Below, piece after piece: positions 25,112-34,861 of a stretch of 64,000 bases of DNA. The position numbers were made by a program, and so were the translations under genes. Below the pieces are notes generated by a model. It made no database searches and was not told where the DNA came from. It saw only the letters and a list, made by a program, of their open reading frames with translations. Source of the DNA: Fusibacter sp. A1 (GTDB lineage: Bacteria; Bacillota; Clostridia; Peptostreptococcales; Acidaminobacteraceae); the NCBI RefSeq assembly GCF_004125825.1, contig NZ_QQWI01000014.1:1-64000 (forward strand). Reading direction: 5' to 3'. The first letter of the stretch is position 1. Each line of letters begins with the position of its first letter.

Positions 25112-26449
25112 ATGATCGTTTCAATAAAAGAGATTTCAGTCTGGATCGATGCGGACTATCAGGGTGATGAAGTCGCAGTAACCGGCTTTTCGATCGATAC
25201 CAGAATAATAAGAAAAGGCGATATGTTTGTCGCATTCGAGGGTGAGCATGTCAGCGGTGAAAGTTATGTCGCGCAAGCTTTTGAAAACGGAGCTGTCGCA
25301 GCACTTGTTTCACATAACTATAGCGGTAGCCAAAAGAATGTGATACGAGTTGAAAATACGCAACACGCGCTTCAGCGCATTGCAGGTGCCTACCGTAAGA
25401 CACTGCCTACGCGAATAGTCGCGATAACAGGTTCTGTCGGTAAAACTACGACGAAAGATGTCATAGGTAAAGTGCTTGCTTCCAAGTTCAACGTGTTCAA
25501 GACCGATGGAAACTTCAATAACGAAATCGGCTTACCTTTGATGCTCTTGTCCATCGAGAAGGAGCATGAATGGGCGGTTCTTGAACTTGGTATGAACCAT
25601 TACGGAGAACTGGCACTACTTTCTGAACTGACCAATCACGATATCGCAGTGATCACGAATATCGGTACGGCACATATCGAATTTTTCGGCTCAAAGGAAA
25701 ACATCTTAAAGGCGAAATTGGAAATCGCATCTACCTTAAAGGAAGATCAGATACTGCTATTAAACGGCTGCGATCCTCTTTTGAATACGATTGAAAGTGA
25801 TACGTTTAAAATAGAAAGAGTCGGTGACCCGACAAGGGATTCCATTTATGCAAAAAACATTAGGATAGGATCAGATACGACGCAGTTCGATTTGGTCGCC
25901 AATCATGTCGTAAAAACGGTGACGCTACCCCTGATCGGGGAACATCATGTCGGCAATGCTTTGCTTGCTGTCAACATAGGTCTAAGACTTGGGTTAGATC
26001 TTGATGAGATCGTGAAGAGTCTGAGAAACGTGGATGTTCCTAAAATGAGGTTTGAATCCGTAGAAAAGTCGGGAATCATCTTTATCAACGACGCATATAA
26101 CGCAAGCCTTGATTCGATCATCGCCAGCGTATCCACCTTTGAAAAAATGCCGATCGGTAATCGCCTTGTGATCTTGGGCGATGTGTTTGAGTGCGGTGAC
26201 TGGTCTCAGACCATCCACTGCGAAATCGGTAGGTCCTTAAATGGCTTTGGCGTGGATCTCATCTGTTTTGTAGGACTTGCTATGAAGCATGCCTTTGATG
26301 CCTACAGTGGTGAAAAGAAGTATTTTCAAAGCAAGAGTGAATGCCTAGAATGGCTCAATAGATCGCTTTGTGCGGGAGACCATGTTTTACTAAAAGCTTC
26401 ACGAGGTATGAAACTTGAGACATTGATAGAAGAGTATGAGGGAGTATGA
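25112..26449 (+). CDS. murF: UDP-MurNAc-tripeptide:D-Ala-D-Ala ligase
   Basis: This 445-aa Mur ligase adds D-alanyl-D-alanine to the peptidoglycan precursor, using ATP. The N-terminal domain has FSIDTRIIRKGDMFVAF, the UDP-substrate binding pattern of MurE/MurF. The P-loop is AITGSVGKTTTKD (about 108-120), then TDGNFNNEIGLPL and the ELGMNHYGEL stretch typical of MurF. The C-terminal domain begins near FINDAYNASLDS. AGGAGG precedes the ATG. The neighbouring murE gene expected in this cluster is not present in the window. Confidence 0.96.
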   Translation: MIVSIKEISVWIDADYQGDEVAVTGFSIDTRIIRKGDMFVAFEGEHVSGESYVAQAFENGAVAALVSHNYSGSQKNVIRVENTQHALQRIAGAYRKTLPTRIVAITGSVGKTTTKDVIGKVLASKFNVFKTDGNFNNEIGLPLMLLSIEKEHEWAVLELGMNHYGELALLSELTNHDIAVITNIGTAHIEFFGSKENILKAKLEIASTLKEDQILLLNGCDPLLNTIESDTFKIERVGDPTRDSIYAKNIRIGSDTTQFDLVANHVVKTVTLPLIGEHHVGNALLAVNIGLRLGLDLDEIVKSLRNVDVPKMRFESVEKSGIIFINDAYNASLDSIIASVSTFEKMPIGNRLVILGDVFECGDWSQTIHCEIGRSLNGFGVDLICFVGLAMKHAFDAYSGEKKYFQSKSECLEWLNRSLCAGDHVLLKASRGMKLETLIEEYEGV

Positions 26450-26450
26450 G

Positions 26451-27398
26451 ATGACACAATTATTTTCGTTATTGCTGGGACTGACGATTACAGTCGCGCT
26501 AGGTCCTGTTTGGATACCGTTTTTCAAAAAACTGAAGTTCGGTCAATATATTAGGGAAGATGGACCTCAAGGCCATCTGAAAAAGGCAGGAACCCCGACA
26601 TTCGGCGGGATCATGTTTGTCTTTTCAGCGCTGGTCGGCAGCCTGATTCTTGGGATTGTCAACAAATCCGTGTTAATGGTAATCGTAGCCACCGTAGGGT
26701 ATGGACTGATCGGGTTTGCTGACGATTACATCAAAGTGATCAAAAAGGATAACTTGGGCTTAAGGGCATGGCAGAAGATGCTAGGTCTTTCTATTGTCAC
26801 TGTCGGTCTATTCGCACTCTTTTTAACAGAACATACAGTGGTGTTTCCGGGAGGTATTTTTGGATTTTACAGTCCGGTTGCCGTGTTCATCTTCTTTGCC
26901 TTTATAGCAGTGGCTACGACAAATGCGGTCAATCTGACCGATGGAATTGACGGCTTATGCGCTTCTGTGACACTGATTGTCACTATTTTATTCAGCGTCC
27001 TTGCGTATCAGTCAGGTCAAACCCTGTTACTGGGCTTTGACTTGTTGATGGCGGGTGCGCTTATGGGATACCTTGTCTACAACTGGCATCCGGCAAAAGT
27101 ATTTATGGGAGATACCGGTTCCTTGGCCTTAGGCGGATACGTTCTGGCAAATGCGGTACTGCTTAAGATTGAATGGTTCATCCCTGTATTCGGTCTGATT
27201 TATGTTTTAGAAACCTTGTCGGTAATCATTCAGGTCGCCTATTTTAAAAAAACAAAAAAGCGTTTCTTTAAGATGGCTCCTCTTCACCACCATTTCGAAC
27301 TGATCGGATGGCGGGAAAAAAAGATTGTCTTTGTCGCAGGAGCGATCACATCTGCTCTTTGCGTGTTAACTTATTATGTAGTTATGCTATTGGGGTGA
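26451..27398 (+). CDS. mraY: Phospho-MurNAc-pentapeptide transferase
   Basis: This 315-aa integral membrane enzyme makes lipid I from UDP-MurNAc-pentapeptide and undecaprenyl phosphate. Conserved runs are GPQGHLKKAGTPTFGGIMF, FADDYIKVIKKDNLGLRAWQKM with the aspartate pair, TTNAVNLTDGIDGLC, VFMGDTGSLALGG and MAPLHHHFE. About ten membrane segments. I use ATG 26451, one base after the murF stop, rather than 26436, because GAGGGAG is correctly spaced and homologues start near here. Confidence 0.96.
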   Translation: MTQLFSLLLGLTITVALGPVWIPFFKKLKFGQYIREDGPQGHLKKAGTPTFGGIMFVFSALVGSLILGIVNKSVLMVIVATVGYGLIGFADDYIKVIKKDNLGLRAWQKMLGLSIVTVGLFALFLTEHTVVFPGGIFGFYSPVAVFIFFAFIAVATTNAVNLTDGIDGLCASVTLIVTILFSVLAYQSGQTLLLGFDLLMAGALMGYLVYNWHPAKVFMGDTGSLALGGYVLANAVLLKIEWFIPVFGLIYVLETLSVIIQVAYFKKTKKRFFKMAPLHHHFELIGWREKKIVFVAGAITSALCVLTYYVVMLLG

Positions 27399-27402
27399 TA
27401 AG

Positions 27403-28758
27403 ATGAGATCTGTCGATAAATTGAACGTACTGGTCGTAGGCATGGCTAGTTCTGGTAGAGAAGCTGTGAAGCTACTTCATGAAAAAGGTGCAATAATCAC
27501 AATAACTGATACGAAGCAAGCGAGTGAGATAGAAGGCTACGACGAGATAAGCCATCTGATTTCAAATGAACTATTGGGATCGCAAGCGATTGATGTGAAG
27601 GCATATGATCTTTTGGTCTTAAGCCCCGGGGTGCCTACAAAGCTTGATTTTATTGTAAAGGCGAAGGAACTAGGTATTCCTGTCTGGGCCGAAGTGGAGC
27701 TCGCCTTTCGGTTTGCAAAGGGGAAGTTTATCGGAATCACAGGAACAAACGGAAAGACGACCACGACGACAATCGTTGGAGAGATATTCAAGGCGGCGGG
27801 CTTTAAGACTAGTGTTGTAGGCAACATAGGACGACCTATTTCAGAAGCGGTACGTCTTGAAGATGATGTCGACAGGATCTATGTGACAGAACTAAGCAGT
27901 TATCAGCTTGAATCGGTACATGAGTTCAAGCCCTGGATCGCCGCGCTACTCAATATAACACCTGACCACCTTGCAAGGCATGGTACGATGGAAGAGTACG
28001 TCACTGCGAAACTAAGCCTTGTAAGGCACATGGAAGATGCGGACCACTTCATCATGAATGCAGATGATCCTGTCATACAAAAGCTTATGCATCAGTTTCC
28101 TGAGGCTAGACTGTTTTCAAGAGAAAGAAAAGATGTGGACACCTATGTGGTGGACGATGCAATTGTTACGTGTTCTGAAAGCGGATGCGAAGAGGTTATC
28201 AGAACAGATGAGATATTTATTAAAGGAAGCCATAACGTTGAGAATGCGCTTGCTGTTATTGCAATTTGTGATTTGGCAGGTATAGATGCAGCTGTGATGG
28301 CAGCTGTTTTAAAAGAATTCAAGGGTGTGGAGCATAGAAACGAGTTTGTTGCCGAGGTAAATGGAATACGGTATTTCAATGATTCAAAGGCTACAAACCC
28401 CGAAGCAAGCATCCCGGCCATAAAATCCATGGATAGACCGACCATCCTGATTGCTGGAGGGATGGATAAGGGAAGCGATTATAGCGGATGGATCAGCTAT
28501 TTTCAAAACGTACGACACGTTGTCTTATTTGGAGAGACCAAGAACGATATCAAGGAAGCTCTCATCAGATCAGGTTTTACAGAGGTATCCGTAGTTGATA
28601 CCCTTGAAGCGGCAGTTCAAGCTGCAAGTGGAATCGCCACTTCAGGTGACGCTGTGCTCCTATCGCCTGCATGTGCGAGCTGGGACATGTATAAAAACTT
28701 TGAAGTAAGAGGGGATGAATTCAAGCAATTTGTCTATGCGCTGCAAAAAGAAAGGTAG
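27403..28758 (+). CDS. murD: UDP-MurNAc-L-alanine:D-glutamate ligase
   Basis: This 451-aa ATP-dependent ligase adds D-glutamate to UDP-MurNAc-L-alanine. The N-terminal Rossmann-like part has VVGMASSGREAVKLL. The P-loop is ITGTNGKTTTT (about 112-122), followed by NIGRPI, ELSSYQLE and NITPDHLARHG. The C-terminal domain has FNDSKATNPEAS and AGGMDKGSDY. These match MurD in order. ATG at 27403 lies 4 bp after mraY; 6 bp separate it from ftsW. Confidence 0.96.
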   Translation: MRSVDKLNVLVVGMASSGREAVKLLHEKGAIITITDTKQASEIEGYDEISHLISNELLGSQAIDVKAYDLLVLSPGVPTKLDFIVKAKELGIPVWAEVELAFRFAKGKFIGITGTNGKTTTTTIVGEIFKAAGFKTSVVGNIGRPISEAVRLEDDVDRIYVTELSSYQLESVHEFKPWIAALLNITPDHLARHGTMEEYVTAKLSLVRHMEDADHFIMNADDPVIQKLMHQFPEARLFSRERKDVDTYVVDDAIVTCSESGCEEVIRTDEIFIKGSHNVENALAVIAICDLAGIDAAVMAAVLKEFKGVEHRNEFVAEVNGIRYFNDSKATNPEASIPAIKSMDRPTILIAGGMDKGSDYSGWISYFQNVRHVVLFGETKNDIKEALIRSGFTEVSVVDTLEAAVQAASGIATSGDAVLLSPACASWDMYKNFEVRGDEFKQFVYALQKER

Positions 28759-28764
28759 CTGCCA

Positions 28765-29895
28765 ATGAAAGCGGTAAAAAAGAACGTAAAATTTGATTAT
28801 TTCTTATTAACTGCGGTGCTGGCGCTGGTTGCTCTTGGAGTGGTGATGGTTTACTCATCTAGTTTTTACAATATGATCGTCAAACACAATTCACCGCAAA
28901 AAATGCTGTATGAGGGGCTAAAATTTGCGGGAGCTGGTACGATAGGCATGTTTGTCATGTCGCTTTTCAACTATAAGAAGCTATTTAAACTTGTACCATT
29001 TTTGTATATTACAGCGATCACGCTTTCTGGTGCAGTACTGATTTTCGGTAAAAGGATTTACGGTGCAAAGCGCTGGATCGATCTGGGGGTCATGAACGGA
29101 ACGATCATGCCCTCTGAAATTGCCAAGATCGCCATCATTTTTACGTTTGCAGGCCTTGTGAGTCTTGCCGGTGACCGAATAAAGGGGTTAAGACAGTATT
29201 CATTAATGCTTGGTCTACTAAGCGCCTTATGTCTATTGACAGCCGTTCAGCCTGACTTTTCGACAGCCGCGCTGATGTTCACCTTAGGTCTGATCATGCT
29301 CTTTATCGCAAGGGTAAATATGATGCACCTACTATCAACGACCGGTATTCTGATGCTGGCCGGAGTGGGTTATGTTTCTATTGCGGAATATAGGATCAAA
29401 AGGGTATTGATCTGGTGGCACAATTTAAAAGATACGACCTATGTGTTTGAAGATGCCAGAAGACAGATCACCTATTCTGTTTATGCGCTCAGTTCGGGCG
29501 GTATGAATGGTGCGGGTCTAGGAATGAGCGAGTTGAAAAACCTTAGGCTTCCTGAGCCCTACAACGATTTTATCTTTGCGATCATCGGCGAGGAGCTAGG
29601 GTTTATTGGAAGCGTCTTGGTCTTACTCTTGTTTACCTTTGTTATTTTTAGAGTTTTTTCAATCGCTTTTCATTGCAAGGATATTTTTGGATTCATGATT
29701 GCAGCCGGAACTGGAGTCTTGATTTCGCTTCAGGTTGTGATCAATGTGGGAGTAGTGCTTAATCTGCTACCGACGACAGGAATACCGCTACCTTTTGTAT
29801 CAAAGGGTGGTACTTCTCTTATCATATTGATGATGCTGATGGGCGTCGTTTTGAATATTTCATTACAAAATAAATTACATGAGGTGTCATCATGA
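28765..29895 (+). CDS. ftsW: SEDS peptidoglycan glycosyltransferase FtsW/SpoVE
   Basis: This 376-aa polytopic protein polymerises lipid II together with the class B PBP. Family landmarks are VMVYSSS in the first helix region, KRWIDLG, PSEIAKIA, QPDFSTAALM, the extracytoplasmic loop around QITYSVYALSSGG, IGEELGFIG, and TTGIPLPFVSKGGTSL near the end. About ten membrane helices. It overlaps murG by 4 bp (ATGA), so the pair is translationally coupled. FtsW and SpoVE cannot be told apart by sequence alone here. Confidence 0.94.
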   Translation: MKAVKKNVKFDYFLLTAVLALVALGVVMVYSSSFYNMIVKHNSPQKMLYEGLKFAGAGTIGMFVMSLFNYKKLFKLVPFLYITAITLSGAVLIFGKRIYGAKRWIDLGVMNGTIMPSEIAKIAIIFTFAGLVSLAGDRIKGLRQYSLMLGLLSALCLLTAVQPDFSTAALMFTLGLIMLFIARVNMMHLLSTTGILMLAGVGYVSIAEYRIKRVLIWWHNLKDTTYVFEDARRQITYSVYALSSGGMNGAGLGMSELKNLRLPEPYNDFIFAIIGEELGFIGSVLVLLLFTFVIFRVFSIAFHCKDIFGFMIAAGTGVLISLQVVINVGVVLNLLPTTGIPLPFVSKGGTSLIILMMLMGVVLNISLQNKLHEVSS

Positions 29896-30992
29896 GAATG
29901 ATTGTAACAGGTGGCGGAACAGGTGGACATATCTATCCTGCAGTCGCAATAGCCAAAAGAGTGAAAATCGCGATTCCGGATTGTGATATGCTTTATATAG
30001 GAAGCGAATACGGTTTAGAAGAGAAAATTGTCAAGAAAGAAAATCTGGCGTATCAGTCTATTTCGGTCAGAGGATTCGATCGTAAAAACATTTTCAAGGC
30101 GATAGGAGCAGGATTCCTGCTGATAAAGTCCTTGTATCAATCATATAAGGTCATTAGAAGCTTTAAACCTGACCTGGTGATTGGAACCGGAGGATATGTC
30201 AGTGGACCGGTTGTGTTTATCGCTGCACTGCTTGGGGTGGACACAATGATCCATGAACAAAACGCAGTCCCGGGTCTTACGACTTCTCTTCTGTCTAGAG
30301 TGGCTAACAAGGTTCTTGTCAGCTATAAGGACTCCATGTCCTATTTTAAAAAGCAGAATAAGCTTCACTATACCGGCAACCCGGTTAGAGAAGCCTTTTC
30401 GAGAGCCGATAGGGACTTATCTAGAAAAAAATTAGGTATCAAAGATGATGAACTGGTCATCTTGTCCGTAGGTGGAAGCGGCGGTGCCACAACCATCAAC
30501 AGACTTGCGAAGATCCTTGCCTATGAAGTCGAAAAAATGCCTAATGTAAGGTATTTTCATATCACAGGAAAAAGATTCTATGATTCTTTCTTAGAGTCGC
30601 TTGAGCTTGATAAAGTATCGGGTAGAGTGAAGGTGATGGATTATTCTGATGACATCGTGACCTTAATGGCTGCTTCAGATCTTGCCTTTAGCCGATCAGG
30701 TGCCATGTCTCTTGCAGAGATGGCTGCGGTATCGCTGCCAGCAATCTTGATTCCTTCACCCAATGTCGCAAATAACCATCAGGAGTTGAATGCGAGAGCA
30801 TTCGAAAAGATAGGTGCCTGTGTCATGATCACAGAAAAGGATTTGACAGCAGAGCATTTCTTATCGGTAATCAATGCATTGATCAGCCAGCCTGATAAAT
30901 TGAAGGTGATGCGCGGTAAATTCGAAAGTCTTTCAAGAGAAAATGCGCTGAATACGATAATGTCGATTATCTATGAATATAATTTGAGGTGA
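29892..30992 (+). CDS. murG: Lipid II synthase (GlcNAc transferase)
   Basis: This 366-aa peripheral membrane glycosyltransferase converts lipid I to lipid II. It begins MRMIVTGGGTGGHIYPAVAIA, the donor/acceptor glycine loop. It then shows GTGGYVSGPVV, IHEQNAVPGLT, YTGNPVRE, VGGSGGATTIN and the UDP-GlcNAc site SRSGAMSLAEMAA with NHQELNA. Full length. It overlaps ftsW by four bases and is followed after 4 bp by divIB. Confidence 0.97.
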   Translation: MRMIVTGGGTGGHIYPAVAIAKRVKIAIPDCDMLYIGSEYGLEEKIVKKENLAYQSISVRGFDRKNIFKAIGAGFLLIKSLYQSYKVIRSFKPDLVIGTGGYVSGPVVFIAALLGVDTMIHEQNAVPGLTTSLLSRVANKVLVSYKDSMSYFKKQNKLHYTGNPVREAFSRADRDLSRKKLGIKDDELVILSVGGSGGATTINRLAKILAYEVEKMPNVRYFHITGKRFYDSFLESLELDKVSGRVKVMDYSDDIVTLMAASDLAFSRSGAMSLAEMAAVSLPAILIPSPNVANNHQELNARAFEKIGACVMITEKDLTAEHFLSVINALISQPDKLKVMRGKFESLSRENALNTIMSIIYEYNLR

Positions 30993-30996
30993 TTTA

Positions 30997-31683
30997 ATGA
31001 AGCGCTATGGTATAATGCTTGTGATAGCGATAATTTTGTTTGTGCTGTCCTTAATGCCTCTATTTAACATTAAAACCATTACAAAAAACACCAGTTCGAG
31101 CAATTTAACTCCATTTATGGTAGACTTATTGTTAGATCAAAATTGGCTTTGGAAGTCAGAGGATCAACTTGCAGATGAGTTGAAAAAGAAAAGTGATGTC
31201 GGCGATATCGTTGTAAAAAAAACAGGTCTACTGAAGGTAGAAGTATCTGTGACACCGCGTGAGGCTTTTCTTGCTGTGCATTCGGGCATGTATTATGTTA
31301 TTATCGACACCTACGGAATTGTAATCGAAGTATCCGAATTGCCTGAAGCTCCATTCGTAGTGGAAGGTTTTCATGTTGTTTCTTCGAAGATAGGACACCA
31401 GATAGTTGCAGAAAATATGGAACTTATAGAACGTGCGGCACAGCTTGCCTATCTTTTTGATGAATATGTCGGCAATAATCCGACCATATCGCTTGTAGAT
31501 GGCGAACTGGTCATCGGAATGACCGATGATATAACGATGAACTTCGGTACTGCGGACGAGATTGTGGAGCAATTTTCGAAAGCAATTGAACTTTATAAGA
31601 GTATGCTTGCCAAGGGTAGCGACAAGGGAATTATCAATGTTAAAAATATTAATCAGATTATCCTAGAACCCAATAAAAAGTAG
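30997..31683 (+). CDS. divIB: Cell division protein DivIB/FtsQ
   Basis: This 228-aa bitopic protein has an N-terminal membrane segment (about 6-23) followed by a POTRA-like region (IKTITKNTSSSNLTP... to about 90) and a beta domain with IIDTYGIVIE and NIKNINQIIL-like ending (VKNINQIILE). This layout is that of FtsQ/DivIB, which regulates septal wall synthesis together with FtsL. Sequence conservation is weak, and position after murG is part of the evidence. It is followed by two DUF881 genes, a usual order in Clostridia. Confidence 0.8.
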   Translation: MKRYGIMLVIAIILFVLSLMPLFNIKTITKNTSSSNLTPFMVDLLLDQNWLWKSEDQLADELKKKSDVGDIVVKKTGLLKVEVSVTPREAFLAVHSGMYYVIIDTYGIVIEVSELPEAPFVVEGFHVVSSKIGHQIVAENMELIERAAQLAYLFDEYVGNNPTISLVDGELVIGMTDDITMNFGTADEIVEQFSKAIELYKSMLAKGSDKGIINVKNINQIILEPNKK

Positions 31684-31690
31684 GTAGAAG

Positions 31691-32407
31691 ATGAAAATAA
31701 GAGATCAAATAATTATAGGAATCATTTGTGTGATTTTAGGCGTATTCGCCGCAATCCAGTTTAAGACGGTGCAGGACAATTACCTCGAAGGATTAATCCC
31801 TTCGCAGCGTTCCACACAGCTGGTGAATGAACTGACCAAGTTAAGAGCGGATAAGACCATGTTATCAGAAGAACTTTCCAATTTGGAAACGCAGCTTAAT
31901 GATATCACTGAATCTGTAGCTAGCGATAACGCTTTAGTAAAAGGAATGCAGGATCAGCTTGAAAGATACAAGATGATCGCCGGGTTCACAGATATACAAG
32001 GACAAGGTGTGATTGTGACGGTTGATAATCCTGTTCCAGGTTCTGCCAGCTCGCTCGACAGCGATATCGTGAGTGAGTTCCATTATATCCTAATGCTTGC
32101 CAATGAACTGAATGCAGCTGGTGCTGAAGCGATATCGATCAACGAGCAGCGCCTGATTTCAACATCAGAAATACGTTCTGCCGGCGATGCGATCAGCATC
32201 AACAGAACACAGTGCTACCCTCCTTTTGTCATTAAGGCGATAGGCAACAGGGATGTTCTTGAAAATGCCTTGAACCCTCGATTTGGAATGATCACAATTT
32301 TAAGAAGCAGAGATTTTCAGGTTGAGATCACACGATTCGATACGATCAACATACCTAAATACAACGACATCATAAATTGGCAATACGCAAGACCAAAAGA
32401 GCAGTAG
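31691..32407 (+). CDS. DUF881 protein, first copy
   Basis: This 238-aa protein has one N-terminal membrane segment (about 6-22), a coiled coil (about 45-85, ELTKLRADKTMLSEELSNLETQLND) and a C-terminal DUF881 domain. The domain includes GQGVIVTVDN, NELNAAGAEAISINEQRL and PFVIKAIGNRDVLENAL. Its biochemical role is unknown; genes of this family regularly sit between divIB and ftsZ in Firmicutes, suggesting envelope or division function. The second copy follows 8 bp later and is clearly a paralogue. Confidence 0.88.
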   Translation: MKIRDQIIIGIICVILGVFAAIQFKTVQDNYLEGLIPSQRSTQLVNELTKLRADKTMLSEELSNLETQLNDITESVASDNALVKGMQDQLERYKMIAGFTDIQGQGVIVTVDNPVPGSASSLDSDIVSEFHYILMLANELNAAGAEAISINEQRLISTSEIRSAGDAISINRTQCYPPFVIKAIGNRDVLENALNPRFGMITILRSRDFQVEITRFDTINIPKYNDIINWQYARPKEQ

Positions 32408-32415
32408 GTGATAAG

Positions 32416-33126
32416 ATGACTGGCAATAAGAAAGTTATGTTCCTATTGATGATTCTTGTGGGCATACTGGTGACGTATGAGCTTAGATTGCTGTCTATTG
32501 GCGGTCAATATGTCGAACTTGAGGACATCGCGCTGCTCAAGCGTCAGGTATCCGACATGGAACTATCACTCATGCAGACCAGACAACAAATCGATGTGGT
32601 CAAATCGGAGATAACAGCGATACAATACGGGTCGCCAACCGAACAGGATATCACCGACCACCTACAAGAAGAAATTGACAAGTATATGATGTATGCCGGA
32701 TTGACAGACGTAGAAGGGGAAGGAATCATCGTAATCATCAACGACGGTTACCGGGAACTACTGGAAAATGAGGACCCTATGGGTTTGATTGTTCATGACG
32801 CGGATGTAAGCAAAGTCGTTGAGGATCTAAAAAACTCAGGTGCGGAAGCGATATCGGTCAATGGAATAAGGATCGTTCAGGGACTCACCGAGATCATCTG
32901 CAATGGTCCGACAATCAGAATCAATGGTGTTCAACAGGCTCAGCCATATATCATAAGGGCGATCGGCGATAAGTACAAGATGGAAAATGTATTGATGGCA
33001 CCTGACTCCAACCTAAGGGCGCTTAACCGCTTTGGACTGGTTGTCGAAGTCAATACCAAATCATATATGGTGATAGGAAAGTATCAAGGGAAAAATTGGT
33101 TTGATTATGCGAAAATCAAAGAATAA
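32416..33126 (+). CDS. DUF881 protein, second copy
   Basis: This 236-aa paralogue of the preceding gene has the same layout: a membrane segment (about 7-22), a coiled coil (about 38-65) and a DUF881 domain with GEGIIVIINDGY, NSGAEAISVNGIRI and PYIIRAIGDKYKMENVL. ATG at 32416 is chosen over the longer frame from 32377, which overlaps the upstream gene and lacks a ribosome site. Tandem DUF881 pairs are usual in this position. Function unknown. Confidence 0.86.
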   Translation: MTGNKKVMFLLMILVGILVTYELRLLSIGGQYVELEDIALLKRQVSDMELSLMQTRQQIDVVKSEITAIQYGSPTEQDITDHLQEEIDKYMMYAGLTDVEGEGIIVIINDGYRELLENEDPMGLIVHDADVSKVVEDLKNSGAEAISVNGIRIVQGLTEIICNGPTIRINGVQQAQPYIIRAIGDKYKMENVLMAPDSNLRALNRFGLVVEVNTKSYMVIGKYQGKNWFDYAKIKE

Positions 33127-33148
33127 GTGAAAAGTGATAGGTGAGAGT

Positions 33149-33496
33149 ATGTTAATTGCGATAATCGGTTTGTTATTAGGCGTGGTCATAGGATTGAATG
33201 CCCCTATTTTATTCGGAGGCAGTTATACCGTTTACGTCTCAGTGGGAATACTCGCTGCCATAGATTCCATATTCGGCGCGATCAGATCCAATATGGACAA
33301 GAAGTTCAATGCGGTGATTTTCTTTACAGGGTTTATTACAAATGCCATTTTGGCCGGTTTTTTGGCCTTTATAGGCGATAAGTTGGGGCTTCCTCTTTAC
33401 TATGCGGCGATGTTTGTCTTCGGTTCTAGATTGTTTGACAATCTTGCTGTGATCAGAAGGCATATCATCAGTAAATTTTCGCATGAAAAATTCTAG
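33149..33496 (+). CDS. sbp: Small basic membrane protein (Sbp, DUF1290)
   Basis: This 115-aa protein has three hydrophobic segments, the short motif SVGILAAIDSIFGAIRSNMDKKF in the middle, and YYAAMFVFGSRLFDNLAVIRRHII at the end. These match the DUF1290 small basic protein found next to DUF881 genes and ftsZ in Firmicutes. Its exact role is unknown. The start is set at ATG 33149 with AGGTGAG upstream instead of an in-frame GTG at 33134. Confidence 0.88.
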   Translation: MLIAIIGLLLGVVIGLNAPILFGGSYTVYVSVGILAAIDSIFGAIRSNMDKKFNAVIFFTGFITNAILAGFLAFIGDKLGLPLYYAAMFVFGSRLFDNLAVIRRHIISKFSHEKF

Positions 33497-33650
33497 AAAA
33501 TTGTAAAAACATACTGTGTACCCATGTCAAATAGACACTAAATGTGGTATATTAAATATTGACGGAAGTAGTAGTGGCACACTTCGTGGTAGTTTTAAAA
33601 TTATTGGTAACATTGCTCGTGCAATGATTCTTATAGAGGGGGAAGTTGAC

Positions 33651-34778
33651 GTGTTAGAATTCGATATCGATATGGAACAATTTGCTCAGATTAAAGTAGT
33701 TGGTGTCGGTGGTGGCGGTAATAACGCTGTAAACCGAATGATTGAAGCCAATTTAAAAGGTGTTCAGTTTATTGCTGTCAATACGGATAAACAGGCACTG
33801 TACACATCTAAAGCAGAATACAAAATTCAAATTGGGGAAAAGTTGACAAGAGGCCTAGGTGCTGGAGCAAATCCAGAGATGGGATCTAAAGCTGCTGAAG
33901 AAAGCCGCGATGATATTTTCCAAGCATTACAAGGTGCCGATATGGTATTCATCACTGCTGGAATGGGTGGCGGAACCGGTACTGGTGCTGCGCCTATCGT
34001 TGCAGAGATTGCAAAGGAAATGGGCGTTTTAACAGTAGGTGTTGTGACAAAGCCGTTTACATTTGAAGGTAAGCGTAGACGCACACACGCTGAAAAGGGA
34101 ATTGAAGAACTTAAAAAAAGAGTCGATACGTTAGTTACTATTCCAAATGACCGCTTACTTCAGGTTGTTGAGAGACGTACTTCTATCGTGGAAGCATTTA
34201 AAATAGCGGATGATGTATTACGTCAAGGTGTTCAAGGTATCTCGGATCTTATCACTACACCAGGTCTTGTAAATCTTGACTTCGCGGACGTAAAGACAAT
34301 CATGTATGAGCGTGGTCTTGCTCACATGGGAATCGGTAAGGCAAGCGGTGAGAACAGAGCTGCAGAAGCGGCCCGTCAGGCGATCCACTCACCACTCCTT
34401 GAGACGACAATCAACGGTTCGAAGGGTGTTCTACTCAACATCACCGGTGGTAACAGTCTAGGCCTTCATGAAGTCAACGAGGCTGCTGAGATTGTTTCTG
34501 AATCAGCGGATCAAGATGCGAATATCATCTTCGGAGCAGTAATTGACGAAGATTTGAAAGATGAAATTAGAATTACTGTAATTGCTACTGGCTTTAACGA
34601 CGGACAATTCGATGAGTTGTTTGTTGATAAGGTGGTACAGAAGACGATTCAAGAGCATGCGAAAACGTCTGAGCCGCAACAAGCTGAAAAAGCTCAGGCA
34701 CCAGTGCAAAACGGTACGAACCAGGAAGAAGACGATCTTGATATCCCAACATTCTTAAGAATGACAAGAGATCAATAG
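33651..34778 (+). CDS. ftsZ: Cell division GTPase FtsZ
   Basis: This 375-aa tubulin-like GTPase forms the Z ring. The signature [10 protein letters not shown] is present (about 106-115), with [15 protein letters not shown] at the nucleotide site, NTDKQAL, PNDRLL and the catalytic-loop aspartates in [12 protein letters not shown] linker of about 45 residues rich in Q, E and A leads to the C-terminal peptide [12 protein letters not shown] that binds partners such as SepF or FtsA. The start is GTG at 33651 after GAGGGGG; a frame reaching back to 33516 gives an implausible N-terminus. No ftsA precedes it. Confidence 0.97.
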   Translation: MLEFDIDMEQFAQIKVVGVGGGGNNAVNRMIEANLKGVQFIAVNTDKQALYTSKAEYKIQIGEKLTRGLGAGANPEMGSKAAEESRDDIFQALQGADMVFITAGMGGGTGTGAAPIVAEIAKEMGVLTVGVVTKPFTFEGKRRRTHAEKGIEELKKRVDTLVTIPNDRLLQVVERRTSIVEAFKIADDVLRQGVQGISDLITTPGLVNLDFADVKTIMYERGLAHMGIGKASGENRAAEAARQAIHSPLLETTINGSKGVLLNITGGNSLGLHEVNEAAEIVSESADQDANIIFGAVIDEDLKDEIRITVIATGFNDGQFDELFVDKVVQKTIQEHAKTSEPQQAEKAQAPVQNGTNQEEDDLDIPTFLRMTRDQ

Positions 34779-34794
34779 TTCCTAACGAGCATAG

Positions 34795-34829
34795 AGCCAG
34801 TTTGACATTCAATCAAGCTGGCTTTTTTT
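34795..34829 (+). terminator. Terminator of the division cluster
   Basis: An 11-bp stem with one G-T pair (AGCCAGTTTGA with TCAAGCTGGCT), loop of 7 nt, then TTTTTT. Confidence 0.88.
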
Positions 34830-34861
34830 GTAAATAGGGCTTAACATGTAGGAGAGTATTC

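Noticed and set aside
33516-33650. N-terminal extension of FtsZ
   Set aside because: It gives an unusual cysteine-containing leader absent from FtsZ, and GAGGGGG fits the GTG at 33651.
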